A stretch of DNA of 64,000 nucleotides, taken from Piliocolobus tephrosceles. Its lineage: Eukaryota; Chordata; Mammalia; Primates; Cercopithecidae. Numbering within the stretch: position 1 is the first letter of the stretch; every line of letters starts with the position of its first letter. The notes below the pieces were generated by a model. It saw only the letters and a program-made list of their open reading frames with translations, made no database searches and was not told the origin of the DNA. A program made the translations under genes and the position numbers. Shown one piece after another: positions 1 to 10,849 of this stretch. The stretch covers positions 67,709,467 through 67,773,466 of the forward strand of contig NC_045441.1 of assembly GCF_002776525.5 (NCBI RefSeq), written 5' to 3'.

Positions 1-100
1 GACTCAGAACCTTAAGCACATCTGAAAAATCCCTTTGCAGCAAACTGAGATTAGTCTTTGTGTAAGTGGGAGAAGTAGGGGCCAGGAAACTTGGGGAGCC

Positions 101-185
101 ATTTTAGAATTCCACCTGCCACACTGAGACTTCAAGAAGTTATGTAATTTGCCCAAGGTAGAATGGGGTTTAAAATCTAAATACA
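101..185 (+). repeat. MIR SINE fragment
   Basis: The stretch includes aatttgcccaaggtagaatg, which matches the MIR core segment that normally reads acttgcccaaggtcac, followed by a diverged tail. It is short and old. The call is by eye and could be wrong. Confidence 0.4.
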
Positions 186-199
186 GTATTTTATAATAT

Positions 200-1150
200 C
201 TTGATTTACACTATATGGCATATATATATATATAATGTTTTATAAAATTTCCAATAATAAGCTAAGTGTAATGTTGCATTTCCTATAGTATGTGGCCAGC
301 TAATACACAGAGTTCTATAACCTAAAAATTCTTTACTTGTGATATTTTTATTTACTTAAAACAAATTCATGTTTTTTTGAGGAACAAGAAGAGAAGGAAA
401 AAGTTAAAAACTTGGATGTATTTAGTACCTACTATGTGGTCTAAATATTCCATATACCTATGAAAATGACATGTCTATAGTATACTCTGATAAAATGCCA
501 GATATTTAAAAACTTCTGAAATTAACAACTATATAGCATGTTGACTCAATAAATTTAAAGCAGTATTGATATTAGGAAATGATTTACTTTTATCATCAAA
601 GATGATGTTCTCTCCAAAAAAAAAAAAAAAAACAAATGAAATAAATATGATTTGACCTCAGTTGTTTCTTGAACAATTACACATGACTGACATCTTATAT
701 ACTTCCCTGGATTTTTATTAAAATCAAGTAATACGTATGAAAATGCATTGGTAAAACATTTTTTAATATAAAGCACTGACATATTGATTATCTTACATAT
801 TATCGGTATAATCTCTGCCGGTAAGCTAGGCATCATTGCAAACAGTAGCTGTTAATTTAATGTGCTCCTTGCTGATTATTTATAGTTCTATAGGCCTGAC
901 AGGTTTCACTAAACTTAGTGGATATGCCTGGCAGCTGGTGCAATTTTTGGGGTGAAGTATTTACTTACTTTGGCAAGGTGTATGTAACACATGTTTAAAA
1001 AAAACAAGTAAAAATTACTCAAGAGGCAGCAACAAATGCAATAGTTGAAACAAACTATGTTAACATGTAATGACATGTATTATGGAAACATACAGAAAAC
1101 AAATACAAGGAAACAAGTGTACTGAAAACTTTTTACCTCTGAGAAGGAGA
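200..1150. other. Unassigned AT-rich DNA
   Basis: No gene or confident repeat is recognised. It contains a short (TA)n run near 218-233 and a 17-base A run at 616-632. The short open frames here have no recognisable protein similarity and poor codon structure. Confidence 0.5.
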
Positions 1151-1154
1151 GAGG

Positions 1155-1207
1155 CTGTCCTTGTGTGTATCTGTGTGTATGTCCTTGTGTGTATACCTGT
1201 GTGTCTG
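1155..1207. repeat. TG-rich low-complexity tandem repeat
   Basis: Two adjacent copies of a roughly 24-base unit built around ccttgtgtgtat and ctgtgtgt. This is a small imperfect minisatellite of TG type. Confidence 0.6.
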
Positions 1208-2880
1208 AAAGTAGGGGGATAGGATAGCAAAAGAAAATTCACATTTTACTCTATCTGTCTCTACAATGTTTGAATCATATACAAACAGAAAGTCCTCCTT
1301 GTCAACTGGTTTTTGGAAACTGGCTTTAAGAGAAATTATGTAAAACAAAACCATCCTTTTTTTTCATCAACATCATGACAAAATGACTTGAAGAAAATGA
1401 AGTTATTTAAGAACTTGCTGTAAGTTGTTTTGCTTAAAGTCATAGTTTCCAAGAACCTATTGACAACATTAAATAAGGACTTACGGTACGAGAGACTGTG
1501 ATAATGTATAAAAGATGTGGTTTAAAGGGGAAAATAAATTAAAACCATAAAATATGGTTGCAGGAGTCACTATAATAAGGTTTTTAAGTGGTGCTACTGG
1601 AGAGCAAACAAGAGGGGCCCTAATCCAGTGTGAGCTCAGGGAAATGGCTTCCATAAAACAAGTGGCATTATCATTAAATAACTGGATTACTGAAAGAGTA
1701 GAGCTCGGGATATAAAAATATAAATCTAGACAGAAATTGGGATTTTGAAGTCATCAGCATGTATTGATACAAATTGGAGTTATCAAATACAATGATCTCA
1801 GCACAGGAAAATGGACACAATGAGACTCCTAAGGAACAAAAACATTTAAGGATTGGGTAATGGAATACGACCAAGAGAGGGAGGCTGAGAATGAGTACCA
1901 AGGTAAGCAGGAGTAAAATCTGAAAAGAATTCCAGTAAAACAACCGTTGCAAATGAGACATGACCAGGTGGTTATGCAAGATAAATATTAAAATCTGTTC
2001 ATTGATCATCTAACAAAGAACCCAATAGTGAATGTTGGGGGACAAAGCAGTTTCTGTGGAGACTTATCTAAACATGGACTGAGGTGGGTTATTAAATCTA
2101 TGTGAATAGAGAACATGGAGAAGGTAAGTGTAGGTTGTCTTTTAAGAAGCTTGACGATAAATGGAAAAGCAGGGAAAAAGTGAAGAGGTTGGACCTGGCA
2201 GTTGAAGGTTTTGGTTGATTGGTGGTTGCTTTTCTGCTACTGTTGTTTTGATAGTGGTTATTTTTAATTTTTTCAATGTTTTACGATGATGGAGAGCTGT
2301 GCATATTTAAATCCTGATAGGGAGAAGCCAAAAATTAGGTTTTTGATATAGGACAGAGAGAAGAATGGACCAAGGACAAAGCGTGGAGATTATCCTCTAA
2401 TGGGTCTCTAATATGAATAAAAGGAATAGCGAAAGAATCAACTGCTTTTCAGTTCGTAAGCAGAAAGTGGAGGTAGTTTTTGGCTGAAATAATATATTTT
2501 ACATATGTTGTCTCTAGTATTCGCAGTACCATATCTAGGGTGGGACACATTTTCTAGATCAGAAGAAAAGGATTTAGCCAGCAATTGATCATTGTAACAT
2601 ACAAGGACAGATAATATAAGGAAGTGAGTACACTATGTACTCATGGTTTGTGCTTATCTACTTTTTATTTATGTCAAAATACTGCTTTGTTTCAAAGTAT
2701 AAAGTATACTTAATTTCTAATTTATAATAGCAGACATGCTTCTTTAAAAATAGTCTTTGCGTCTTTCATTCTCCCACTAGGTGTCAGGACAACACTACAA
2801 GAATTGTGCCTCCATACGGTAATGGTCTGAAATCTGTCAGGACACCTGTTACTAGGAACCAAAAATAACTGAATGAATGA
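1208..2880. other. Unassigned old DNA, part resembling a dispersed mammalian repeat
   Basis: Phrases near 1740-1765 (gaagtcatcagcatgta) and purine-rich sequence to about 2400 resemble a dispersed old mammalian repeat whose family I cannot name. There is no coding signal. Sequence matching a 5' splice donor (gagaag then gtaagt) occurs near 2112-2123, but it has no partner acceptor. Confidence 0.35.
1929..1968 (+). repeat. Copy 1 of a 40-bp local direct repeat
   Basis: Forty bases that recur at 3288-3327 in the same orientation with two mismatches. The flanks of the two copies differ. The sequence is not one I recognise as a known repeat. Confidence 0.8.
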
Positions 2881-2884
2881 ATAA

Positions 2885-2937
2885 TTATATCTATATCGAT
2901 ATCTATATCTACAAATAGATAGATAGATAGATTTTTT
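2885..2937. repeat. (TATC/GATA)n microsatellite
   Basis: Imperfect tetranucleotide and hexanucleotide repeats of tatc/tatatc type, ending in four tagata-type units. Confidence 0.75.
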
Positions 2938-3789
2938 TGTTCCTGTGCAGTTGTTCTCTCCTTCAGCTATTCTCACATGTTTAGGAACTTTCATTAATAA
3001 GTACACAGTGTCCAAGGAATCTTTCTCTTCTTAAAACTGTGGAGCCTTGTTGAAGAGAAATAGGTTTTACTGAGAGAGAACTAGTAACAGCTCTGTGCTG
3101 ACGATTCCTTGAGAGAAAATGTCAGTAGAGCATAGGAATGTTAATTTAGTATGGACTACTATTAAGTATCTGAAAATTTTGACTTATTGAAAAGGCCATG
3201 GAATCAATATCCTCATTTCTCCTGGGTATATCTCATTATGTCCAAGGAAGCAAGGCAGAACATACTGTCACCAGAACATACTACATTATTCCAGTAAAAC
3301 AATGGTTGCAAATGAGACATGACCAGGATTGTGAAAAGAACTCCTTTGTCATTCTCTAGCTCCAGGATCCAGTGCAATGTTTTGTTCTTTTCTTAGGAGT
3401 ATTGTTGTGTAGCCCCACATTTAAGGCAGTTAACTCAGTGAATGTCACTTCACAGTCCTTCTAAATGCTGCAGAGTCTAGAATATCTCCATGCCTAATGA
3501 CATCTAAATCCAGATTTTCTCCATCAGAATCTTATCTTCGGTGCCTAAGGTTTTAAGATCAATTTTGCTTGAGGGAAGTTGCTGGGCAGACATTCTCAGG
3601 AAAAGATAAAGTCAACCAGCAGTGTGATTTCAGTCACAGATCCCTCTTCTTGAATGGGGCTCTCTTTGACCTTTTGCTATGGACTACATTGTGCCAGGAA
3701 GTGTGGGTAAAACATAAAAAAAAAAACATCATGCTTGGGACTCTTCTCCTGAAAAGGCTTTACCAGGAGCAGAAAGCTGACATTTCAGT
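2938..3789. other. Unassigned DNA
   Basis: Apart from the 40-bp repeat copy at 3288-3327, no feature is recognised. A 91-codon open frame at 3569-3844 has no recognisable domain and runs into a MIR remnant, so it is treated as chance. Confidence 0.45.
3288..3327 (+). repeat. Copy 2 of the 40-bp local direct repeat
   Basis: Matches 1929-1968 at 38 of 40 positions, in the same orientation and about 1.36 kb away. Confidence 0.8.
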
Positions 3790-4273
3790 CACAAGTAGAC
3801 TGACTGGTACTGGATTCCAGCCCCATCACTTAGAAATGACATGACTTTGAACAAATTGCTTACTCTTTTTTTTTGAGATGGAGTCTCGCTCTGTCGCCCA
3901 GGCTAGAGTGCAGTGGACGGATCTCAGCTCACTGCAAGCTCCGCCTCCCGGGTTTACGCCATTCTCCTGCCTCAGCCTCCTGAGTAGCTGGGACTACAGG
4001 CGCCCGCCACCTCGCCCGGCTAGTTTTTTGTATTTTTAGTAGAGACGGGGTTTCACCGTGTTAGCCAGGATGGTCTCGATCTCCTGACCTCGTGATCCGC
4101 CCGTCTCGGCCTCCCAAAGTGCTGGGATTACAGGATTGAGCCACCGCGCCCGGCTGCTTACTCTTTTTAACTTTCAATCTCCCTTGTATTATTAATTCAA
4201 TCTATAAAATTGTGGTAATAATAAAACCAACCTAAAAATTTGTTCTAAGTAATAAATGAACTAATACTTACAA
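3790..4273 (-). repeat. MIR SINE, split by an Alu
   Basis: The left part shows the MIR antisense pattern gactttgaacaaattgctta. The right part (from 4155) continues with taataataaa and aataaatgaactaatactta, matching the expected MIR antisense continuation. The Alu at 3870-4154 interrupts it. Confidence 0.65.
3870..4154 (-). mobile_element. AluY of Old World monkey type (AluYR-like)
   Basis: Full-length antisense Alu with a short T tail. The target-site duplication tgcttactctttt occurs at 3857-3869 and 4155-4167. It has AluY features (gtgttagccaggatggtctc) plus the variant cagtggacggatctcagctc, the complement of the gagctgagatccggccactg block of cercopithecoid Alus. It lies inside a MIR. Confidence 0.9.
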
Positions 4274-4275
4274 GG

Positions 4276-4502
4276 AGTCCAGAGTTTGAGACTAGCCTGA
4301 CCAACATGGTGAAACCCCATTTCTACTAAAAATACAAAACTAGCTGGGCATAGTGGCAGGCTACTGTAATCCCAGCTACTTGGGAGGCTGAGGCAGGAGA
4401 ATCGCTTGAACTCGTGAGCTGGAGGATGCTGTGAGCCAAGATAGCACCATTGCACTCCAGCCAACCTGGGCAATAGGAGCGAAACTCTGTCTCAAAAAAA
4501 AA

Positions 4503-4538
<36 letters not shown>

Positions 4539-4561
4539 GAAAGAAAACAAAACAAAACAAA
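4276..4561 (+). mobile_element. Alu, 5' truncated
   Basis: Starts within the left monomer at ccagagtttgagactagcctg and runs to an A tail of about 25 bases, followed by aaaag, aaag and aaaac repeats. The tail is directly joined to the next Alu. Confidence 0.9.
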
Positions 4562-4851
4562 AATGAGCACGGTGGCTCACACCTGTTATCCCAGCACTTT
4601 GGGAGTCTGAGGCAGGAGGATCACCTGAGGTCAGGAGTTTGAGATCAGCTTGGTCAACATGGTGAAACCCTGTCTCTACTAAAAATATAAAATTAGCTGG
4701 GCATGGGGGCATGCGCCTGTAATCCCAGCTACAGCCTGGGATACAGGAGGCTGAGGGAGGAGAATCGCTTGAACCCGGGAGGTTGCAGTGAGCTGAGATC
4801 CCACCACTGTAGTCCACTCTGCCACTCTGGGCAAGAAGAGCAAAACTCTGT
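4562..4851 (+). mobile_element. Alu, head-to-tail with the previous one
   Basis: Starts near the usual Alu 5' region (gcacggtggctcacacctgt) and continues through both monomers, with a short internal duplication around 4727-4745 (cagcctgggataca). The tail has become a GATA microsatellite. Confidence 0.88.
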
Positions 4852-4852
4852 C

Positions 4853-4896
<44 letters not shown>

Positions 4897-4897
4897 A
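4852..4897 (+). repeat. (TAGA)n microsatellite at an Alu tail
   Basis: About eleven perfect taga units directly follow the Alu end ctctgtc, replacing the normal A tail. Confidence 0.95.
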
Positions 4898-5009
4898 AGT
4901 ACAGAACAATGCTTTAGCAACTACAGGATTTCCATTGTCAGAAAAGAACGAGATGGGGTAAGTTGGGATATATTTTGAAAATCAGAACTTTCACCACTGA
5001 TAGCTAAGT

Positions 5010-5238
5010 ATCACACAATGGGGCCGATGGTGGGGGGGGGGGGGGGGGGGGGGGGGTTGCATTGGGGAGTTATACCTGATATAAATGATGAATTGATGGT
5101 TGCTGACGAGTTGTTGGGTGCAGCACACCAACATGGCACATGTATACATATGTAACAAACCTGCACGTTATGCACATGTACCCTAGAACTTAAAGTATAA
5201 TAATAAAAAAAAAAAAAAGAATAAAAAAAAAAAATTAT
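5010..5238 (+). mobile_element. Young L1 3' end, 5' truncated, monkey type
   Basis: Contains the L1PA-type 3' UTR: tcacacaatggggcc, a G run, ttatacctgatataaatga, ggcacatgtatacatatg, acctgcacgttatgcacatg and the end aacttaaagtataataataa, then an A tail. The duplicated block around gctgacgagttgttgggtgc is typical of Old World monkey L1s. The tail received an Alu at 5243. Confidence 0.92.
5032..5056 (+). repeat. Poly-G run of 25 bases in the L1 3' UTR
   Basis: An uninterrupted run of 25 G at the site of the L1 3' UTR G-rich tract, which normally has interruptions. It could form a G-quadruplex. Confidence 0.9.
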
Positions 5239-5242
5239 TCCC

Positions 5243-5541
5243 GGCCGGGCGCGGTGGCTCAAGCCTGTAATCCCAGCACTTTGGGAGGCTGAGACGGGTG
5301 GATCACAAGGTCAGGAGATCGAGACCATCCTGGCTAACACGGTGAAACCCGATCTCTACTAAAAAATACAAAAAAACTAGCCGGGTGAGGTGGCGGGCGC
5401 CTGTAGTCCCAGCTACTCGGGAGGCTGAGGCAGGAGAATGGCATAAACCCGGGAGGTGGAGCTTGCAGTGAGCTGAGATCCGGCCACTGCACTCCAGCCT
5501 GGGTGACAGAGCGAGACTCCATCTCAAAAAAAAAAAAAAAA
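5243..5541 (+). mobile_element. AluY of Old World monkey type (AluYR-like)
   Basis: Full-length Alu from ggccgggcgcggtggctcaa to an A tail. It carries gtgagctgagatccggccac, ctagccgggtgaggtggcgg and aatggcataaacccgggagg, a combination known from macaque and baboon AluY subfamilies and unlike human AluY. It is inserted at the A tail of the L1 at 5010-5238. Confidence 0.93.
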
Positions 5542-5944
5542 TTCCCTCAACATAAAACAAATTAGAGCCAGAGTAAAAGGTACAAATATCATATTGTACA
5601 TATCATACTTCTCAACATTATATCAGAATCTGAAATTTTAAAATCTAATATTCTGAAAACAAATTACAGCCATACCACTCTGAGCAGTTCTGCTCAAATG
5701 ATAGGCATGAGAAAGACTGTAATTGTTAGTACTCCGCACACAACGATTTTATTTAGAAAGTGTTTCTCCTTAGTGAGCAGCAGGCATTTATGCAGCACTT
5801 ATAAAGAAATTACCAGTGAAATGGGAGGTGTAACTTAGAAATGAATATGGCAATATGAGTGCCAGGCAAGCACCTTTACTAAACAATGCATTTCTAGGTT
5901 CTAGGCACATTTGGCCCAAGCACACTTAGAATTTATACAAGCTC
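5542..5944. other. Unassigned DNA
   Basis: No gene or recognised repeat. AT-rich, with only short chance frames. Confidence 0.5.
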
Positions 5945-6215
5945 TTTATTTCTCTTTATTTTTTTAAACAAACAGAAATCGTATATGTTTATGATATACA
6001 ACATGATATTTTACATATTGTGGAATGATTTCATAAAGCTAATTATCATATCCATCACTTCATATCATACACTTATTCTATTGTGAGAACACTTAAGATC
6101 GCCCCTCTTACCAATTTTCAAGTCTATAAACATTACTATTAAATATAGTCATGATACTGTACAACAGATCCCCAGAACTTATCTGGAATTGGAAATTCTG
6201 TAAACTCTCTAATTA
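5945..6215 (-). mobile_element. Old L1 3' end (L1MA/L1MB-like)
   Basis: Shows the antisense 3' end pattern atgatatacaacatgatatt, tgtggaatgatttcataaag, gtgagaacacttaagatc and actgtacaacagatcccc, typical of older primate L1 3' UTRs. It carries many substitutions, consistent with considerable age. Confidence 0.8.
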
Positions 6216-6971
6216 CACTTTTATTTAACATATATCTGCCATTATAAAGAATCGTTTGGCCCTATTGTATGTAATAAGGGCTGTCATAGGCCACTGTCAT
6301 AAGACAAGTTCCCTAGAAGCAGAGCCTGAGACAGATTCTTGTGCAAGGAATGTTTGACTGAGGGAGTGCTCTTAGGAGAAACCTGTAAGGAAGAAAATGA
6401 AGAAGAATGGGGTAGGGGAAGCAACTAAATAAAATATATTTCAACCTGATCTCGCAGGGAATTTTGAAGGGAAAGTACCCACAAATTTGTTCCCTCAATT
6501 AGATCATTGGCTATGTTCTATCCCCAAGGGATCTGCAGAACTCCACAGGAGTCTCTGAGTCTCTAGTCAGCTGAGTGAATTCACCTAGAAAAGTGAAGCT
6601 GTGAACCATAAGCAGACAAGGCTTATGCTGTGAGACAAGGCTCACAGCAGCTAGAGTACTCCCAAGACTTCACGAGTCTGGGAAAGGAAACTGGGCTGGG
6701 CACAAATAGCATCTACTGGCCACCACACTACACAGACATTACCAGATAACATGGACAAATTTAGTCATGAGTGAATGACAGCTCATTTCTCTTCATTCTA
6801 ATGTCCATTGTCTGCTTTCTAGTATCATCTTTGTGCTATTTGGACTTTTATCTGCATTATAATGTTATCTTATTTTACCTGCATATAATTTAGTTGCTTT
6901 TAATTTACTAAGTTATAAGCTGGTAAAATAACAGTTAGCATTGTAATGCAGATAATAATAATATAATTTGC
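6216..6971. other. Unassigned DNA, GC-richer middle
   Basis: The part from about 6300 to 6720 has a less AT-rich composition and begins with cctagaagcagagcctgaga. It resembles an old dispersed repeat that I cannot name. No coding structure. Confidence 0.35.
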
Positions 6972-7124
6972 TTCCTTGAGAAGCAAAATAAACATTGATT
7001 TTTCAGGGCACAAGGTGACTATTAAGTATAGAGAAACTTACGATAAATTTTAAAAATAATAATAAATGCAATTAACTAGGAGGATACAATTAGATGACTC
7101 TATTTAACATTTAATTATAATAGA
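6972..7124 (+). repeat. Copy A of a 153-bp local direct duplication
   Basis: Aligns end to end with 9091-9244 in the same orientation, with about eight substitutions and one single-base indel (roughly 94% identical by hand count). It does not match any repeat family I know. Confidence 0.9.
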
Positions 7125-7338
7125 TATACCAAATCACGACAGTTAACACTAACTAGCTGATGCAGTAGGCTCCTTGAAAGTGAAGAAGGGACAGGGAGCC
7201 ATCTACATTGTGTAATAAAGAAAACATCATCTTTAACACCACTGATAAGACTGATGACACCATCTGCTTTCTAACTCTTCCACCTTTTGTCTTTCACTTG
7301 TTTCTTTTCAACCGTATCTACCACTTTTTCAGTTGAAA
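7125..7338. other. Unassigned DNA
   Basis: Lies between the duplication and an Alu. No feature seen. Confidence 0.5.
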
Positions 7339-7350
7339 TGGCAGAGTATT

Positions 7351-7648
7351 GGCCGGGTGCAGTGGCTCATGCCTGTAATCCTAGCACTTTGGGAGGCCAA
7401 AGGAGGTAGATCACCTGAGGTCAAGAGTTTGAGACCAGTCTGGCCAATATGGCAAAACCCCATCTCTACAAAAAATTTAAAAAAATTAGCCAGGCATGGT
7501 GGCAGGTGCCAGTAATCCCAGCTACTTAGGACGCTGAAGCAGGAGAATCACTTGAACCTGGTAGGCGGAGGTTGCAGTGAGCCAAGATCATGCCACTTCA
7601 CTCCAGCTTGGGCAAAAGAATGAGACTCCATCTCAAAAGAAAAAAAAA
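7351..7648 (+). mobile_element. Alu (AluS/AluJ-like)
   Basis: Full-length Alu starting ggccgggtgcagtggctcat with an impure A tail. The target-site duplication reads ggcagagtatt at the left (ending 7350) and ggcatagtatt at the right (7649-7659). Confidence 0.92.
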
Positions 7649-7659
7649 GGCATAGTATT

Positions 7660-8595
7660 ATATGAATATGGTACAGGACACAATGATATAGATTTATGTC
7701 TCTGCATGGGGTTGGAATATTCAACACATTTTTAAATTGGAACCGTATATTGAGATGTATCTTTAAGGGCTGTGCTTCTCAAGACTCTTATTTTGAGATT
7801 TGTCAATGAGTGCCTTAATACTGCACATGGACAGTCACTTATGGAGGAGATCAATACAAATGGTTCAGAAAATCTTGATACCACAGGAGAGAAGAAGGAA
7901 AAGATTCTCTATGGATAATTTTAGACTCTTGGTTGAGGGTGCCTAATACTCTTACCATTTATATATTAATTTATATTAAGTAGTATTTTACCCTTTTTGT
8001 ATATGGGATTTTTAAGATGTATCCATCTTACTGTTAAGCAACATTTAGTTTAATATATAATTGAAATGTAGATACTTTCGGAAACATATATTAAAGTGGC
8101 AACTTTCACATACCACTTTGCTTGCTTGCTTTCTTTCCTATCCCCTGCTAACAAATTATTACACAATTTCTTATGCTTATTGAAGTTACAGGCATCGATA
8201 TTTTCTGACAATTTGACAAGCTAACATGGAGAAAATGAGTTAAGTGACATAGTGTCAGCTGTGAGTTTGTGATGCGATGCCTTCTTGTATCTTCAAATTG
8301 TTTATACAAGTTGTATATTTTCTACTAGCATGACTCTATAAAGATCTGATTGATATTCCTTATTTACAAATTGGCTGCATGTTTTCTTAAACTGATTAAA
8401 ATGCACAAGTATAATTTGAATATGGAGTTGACTTTGATTTATTTTGCATTTATTTAATTGCCTTTGCAAAAAGGAAAATGTCAAATAAATGTGGGTGTAG
8501 AAAGAAAGGCACAGCCCCACCCAAAATGTTCCCATACCAAAGCCAAGTTACTTGGTCCTACGGAGAATCAAATGAGGACATAGGCCTCCAGCGCC
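7660..8595. other. Unassigned AT-rich DNA
   Basis: No gene or confident repeat. A 77-codon antisense frame and a 64-codon sense frame between 8302 and 8672 overlap each other and a MIR, and are judged to be chance. Confidence 0.45.
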
Positions 8596-8790
8596 TGTGT
8601 GGCTATTCACTAGTTGCCTACTTTACCTCAGGGAAGTTAAACACTTCCTCACATTTCAATTTAGTCATGTAACAATGAAAGTAATAATACCTTTCTCTCA
8701 AATTGTTTTTGGCTTTAATGAGACAGGGATATAATAACTTGATAAGGTAACTGTACAAATGTAAGGTAATGCTGTTATTTTATGAAGTCA
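8596..8790 (-). repeat. MIR SINE fragment
   Basis: Antisense MIR pattern: gaagttaaacacttcctcac, aatgaaagtaataataccttt and a diverged aatgagacagg/ataataacttgataagg segment in place of the usual aaatgagttaatacatg. Confidence 0.55.
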
Positions 8791-9090
8791 GGAGACATGG
8801 ATATATAAGGGGTTAATCAGGAGAGTGCCAGAGAAGAAGCCACATGTTTCTCATAGGACTACATTCACCACTTCAGGCACACTGAGTCACACATGCTTAG
8901 AAATAGGGTATTTTACTAACATTCCACAAAACTACACTACTGGATTGAAGAAAAACTAACTGGAAAAGAGACTGTGGAATGTGCTTGAAGGGATATGGAT
9001 GCTGTTTTGTATTCAGAAGAGAACACTGTAAAGATCTTTTAAGCCTCCAAAGAAAATTTGGGGATTATTTTCTTCTAGTACCTTAATTGT
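8791..9090. other. Unassigned DNA
   Basis: No recognised feature. Confidence 0.5.
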
Positions 9091-9244
9091 TTCCTTGAGA
9101 AGCAAAATAAACATTAATTTTTCTAGGACACAAGGTGACTATTAAGTATAGAGAAGCTTATGATAAATTTAAAAAATAATAATAAATGCAATTAACTAGG
9201 AGGATACAATCAGATGTCTCCATTTAACATTTAATTATAATAGA
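9091..9244 (+). repeat. Copy B of the 153-bp local direct duplication
   Basis: Second copy of the segment at 6972-7124, about 2.1 kb downstream. Similarity fades abruptly after aattataataga on the right and within about 15 bases on the left. Confidence 0.9.
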
Positions 9245-10006
9245 AAAATGATAATCCCATTATGATTGATTTTGGTTCCTGATTATGTTTTTGAAAGTCT
9301 CCCAGAAGCAGAGATGGCTGTGAAAGTATTTGTGAAAGTGCAGCCATAAAGAAGGTTAACATACAAAACAATAAATATACATTTATTTGGTTCACATACA
9401 GAAAACGACCACTGGGTCCATATTTGATAAAGTTAGGCTATAAAGAAAGGCAATATTCCAAAGAATAAATCTATACAATGTATTAATATATGAATTGATA
9501 CATAGAATATCAACAGTATCCATGTATAATACTATACATTAATAGGTTCCCAGGGCTTTCTTTGTGCCAATCAATACTTAGCCTTAAGGATATAAAGTTA
9601 TGAAGTCCTAGGCAAATGGAGACATAAGCCTTAGAGATTTTACCATATTACTGGTATTTAAAAAGTAAAATATATACACACTGAGAAAAACTATAGAGAT
9701 ACAACACTTTAAACAATTATCTATAATCTAGCACATAATGCTTTCTTAAGTAAATATTTTTTAAATGTACAGTTAGGTACGTATAAGTATAAAGTTAAAT
9801 ATATAGTTAACCACCCATAAACATCACATGTTTACAGGTGTGTGTGTGTACAAGTCAAATCAAAATCTGTTGCCCAATCAAAAGGAGTGCTATAGAAAAA
9901 TAATAGATTATCTTATGAAAACTTTGTTAATCTTTTTATTACTGAACCTATAAGGCAAAATAAACCTCTAGCATTAGTTTTCCTTAAATATATTAATAAA
10001 CTACCC
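9245..10006. other. Unassigned AT-rich DNA
   Basis: No gene or recognised repeat. Includes a short (GT)n at 9839-9849. Confidence 0.5.
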
Positions 10007-10020
10007 AGAATTTTCATTTC

Positions 10021-10022
<2 letters not shown>

Positions 10023-10053
<31 letters not shown>

Positions 10054-10336
10054 TTTGAGACAGAGTCTTACTCTGTCACCCAGGCTGGTGTGCAATGGCA
10101 TGGTCTTGGCTCACTGCAACCTTCGCCTCCTGGGTTCAAGCAATTCTCCCACCTCAGCCTCCTGAGTAGCTGGGACTACACGCACATGCCACCACACTGG
10201 GCTAATTTTTGTATTTTTAGTAGAGACAGGGTTTCACCATGTCGGCCAGGCTGGTCTCAAACTCCTGAACTCATGATCCACCCGCCTCAGCCTCCCAGAG
10301 TGCTGGGATTACAGGCATGAGCCACCATACTCGACC
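10023..10336 (-). mobile_element. Alu (AluS-like), antisense
   Basis: T-rich tail (tttct units, then about 21 T) followed by gagacagagtcttactctgt through gagccaccatactcgacc. The target-site duplication agaattttcatttctt (10007-10022) matches agaactttcatttctt (10337-10352) with one difference. Confidence 0.93.
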
Positions 10337-10352
10337 AGAACTTTCATTTCTT

Positions 10353-10849
10353 AAACATTAAAAATTGGTTTTTAAATGTATGTACATGTTTCCTCATGAC
10401 TCCTTCAGGTGACTTGGAGGCTTAATTTAGATGGTCATCCCAGTTTTTCCATGATTTTCTTATTAGTTTTAAGCAATTGGATTGTGAATGACTAAAGCAA
10501 ACAACATTTAATTTTCTTTCTACTTATATACCAAGAAGTCATAGATATTAATTACAGTTATAAAAGTATATTTTAAAATATGAATAGTGAGTGAGTATAA
10601 GAAATACTAGTACAGAAGAAAAGGAAGAAAAAACACAAATTATGAGAAGGGGGATATAAAGAAGCAAAATGCTAAGGCGTTATTCTCAGTTATGCCTCTA
10701 GATAAACAATTATTTAGAAACCTTTTAGGGTTTGAATGAATGCTAGTGTTATTGATGACAAAATAAAATATAATAATGAAAGTAGGACTAATAATATAAT
10801 TTTAGCACTTCTAATTCTGTTAACTTTGTTGAGCTGACTCCTGAAAAAG
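10353..10849. other. Unassigned AT-rich DNA
   Basis: No recognised feature. Confidence 0.5.

Noticed and set aside
4326..4817. 163-codon antisense open frame
   Set aside because: Lies wholly in two head-to-tail Alus and their A tails. The peptide is the usual antisense Alu translation with a phenylalanine run.
4852..4897. CRISPR-like regular repeats
   Set aside because: Simple tetranucleotide microsatellite in primate DNA without spacers.
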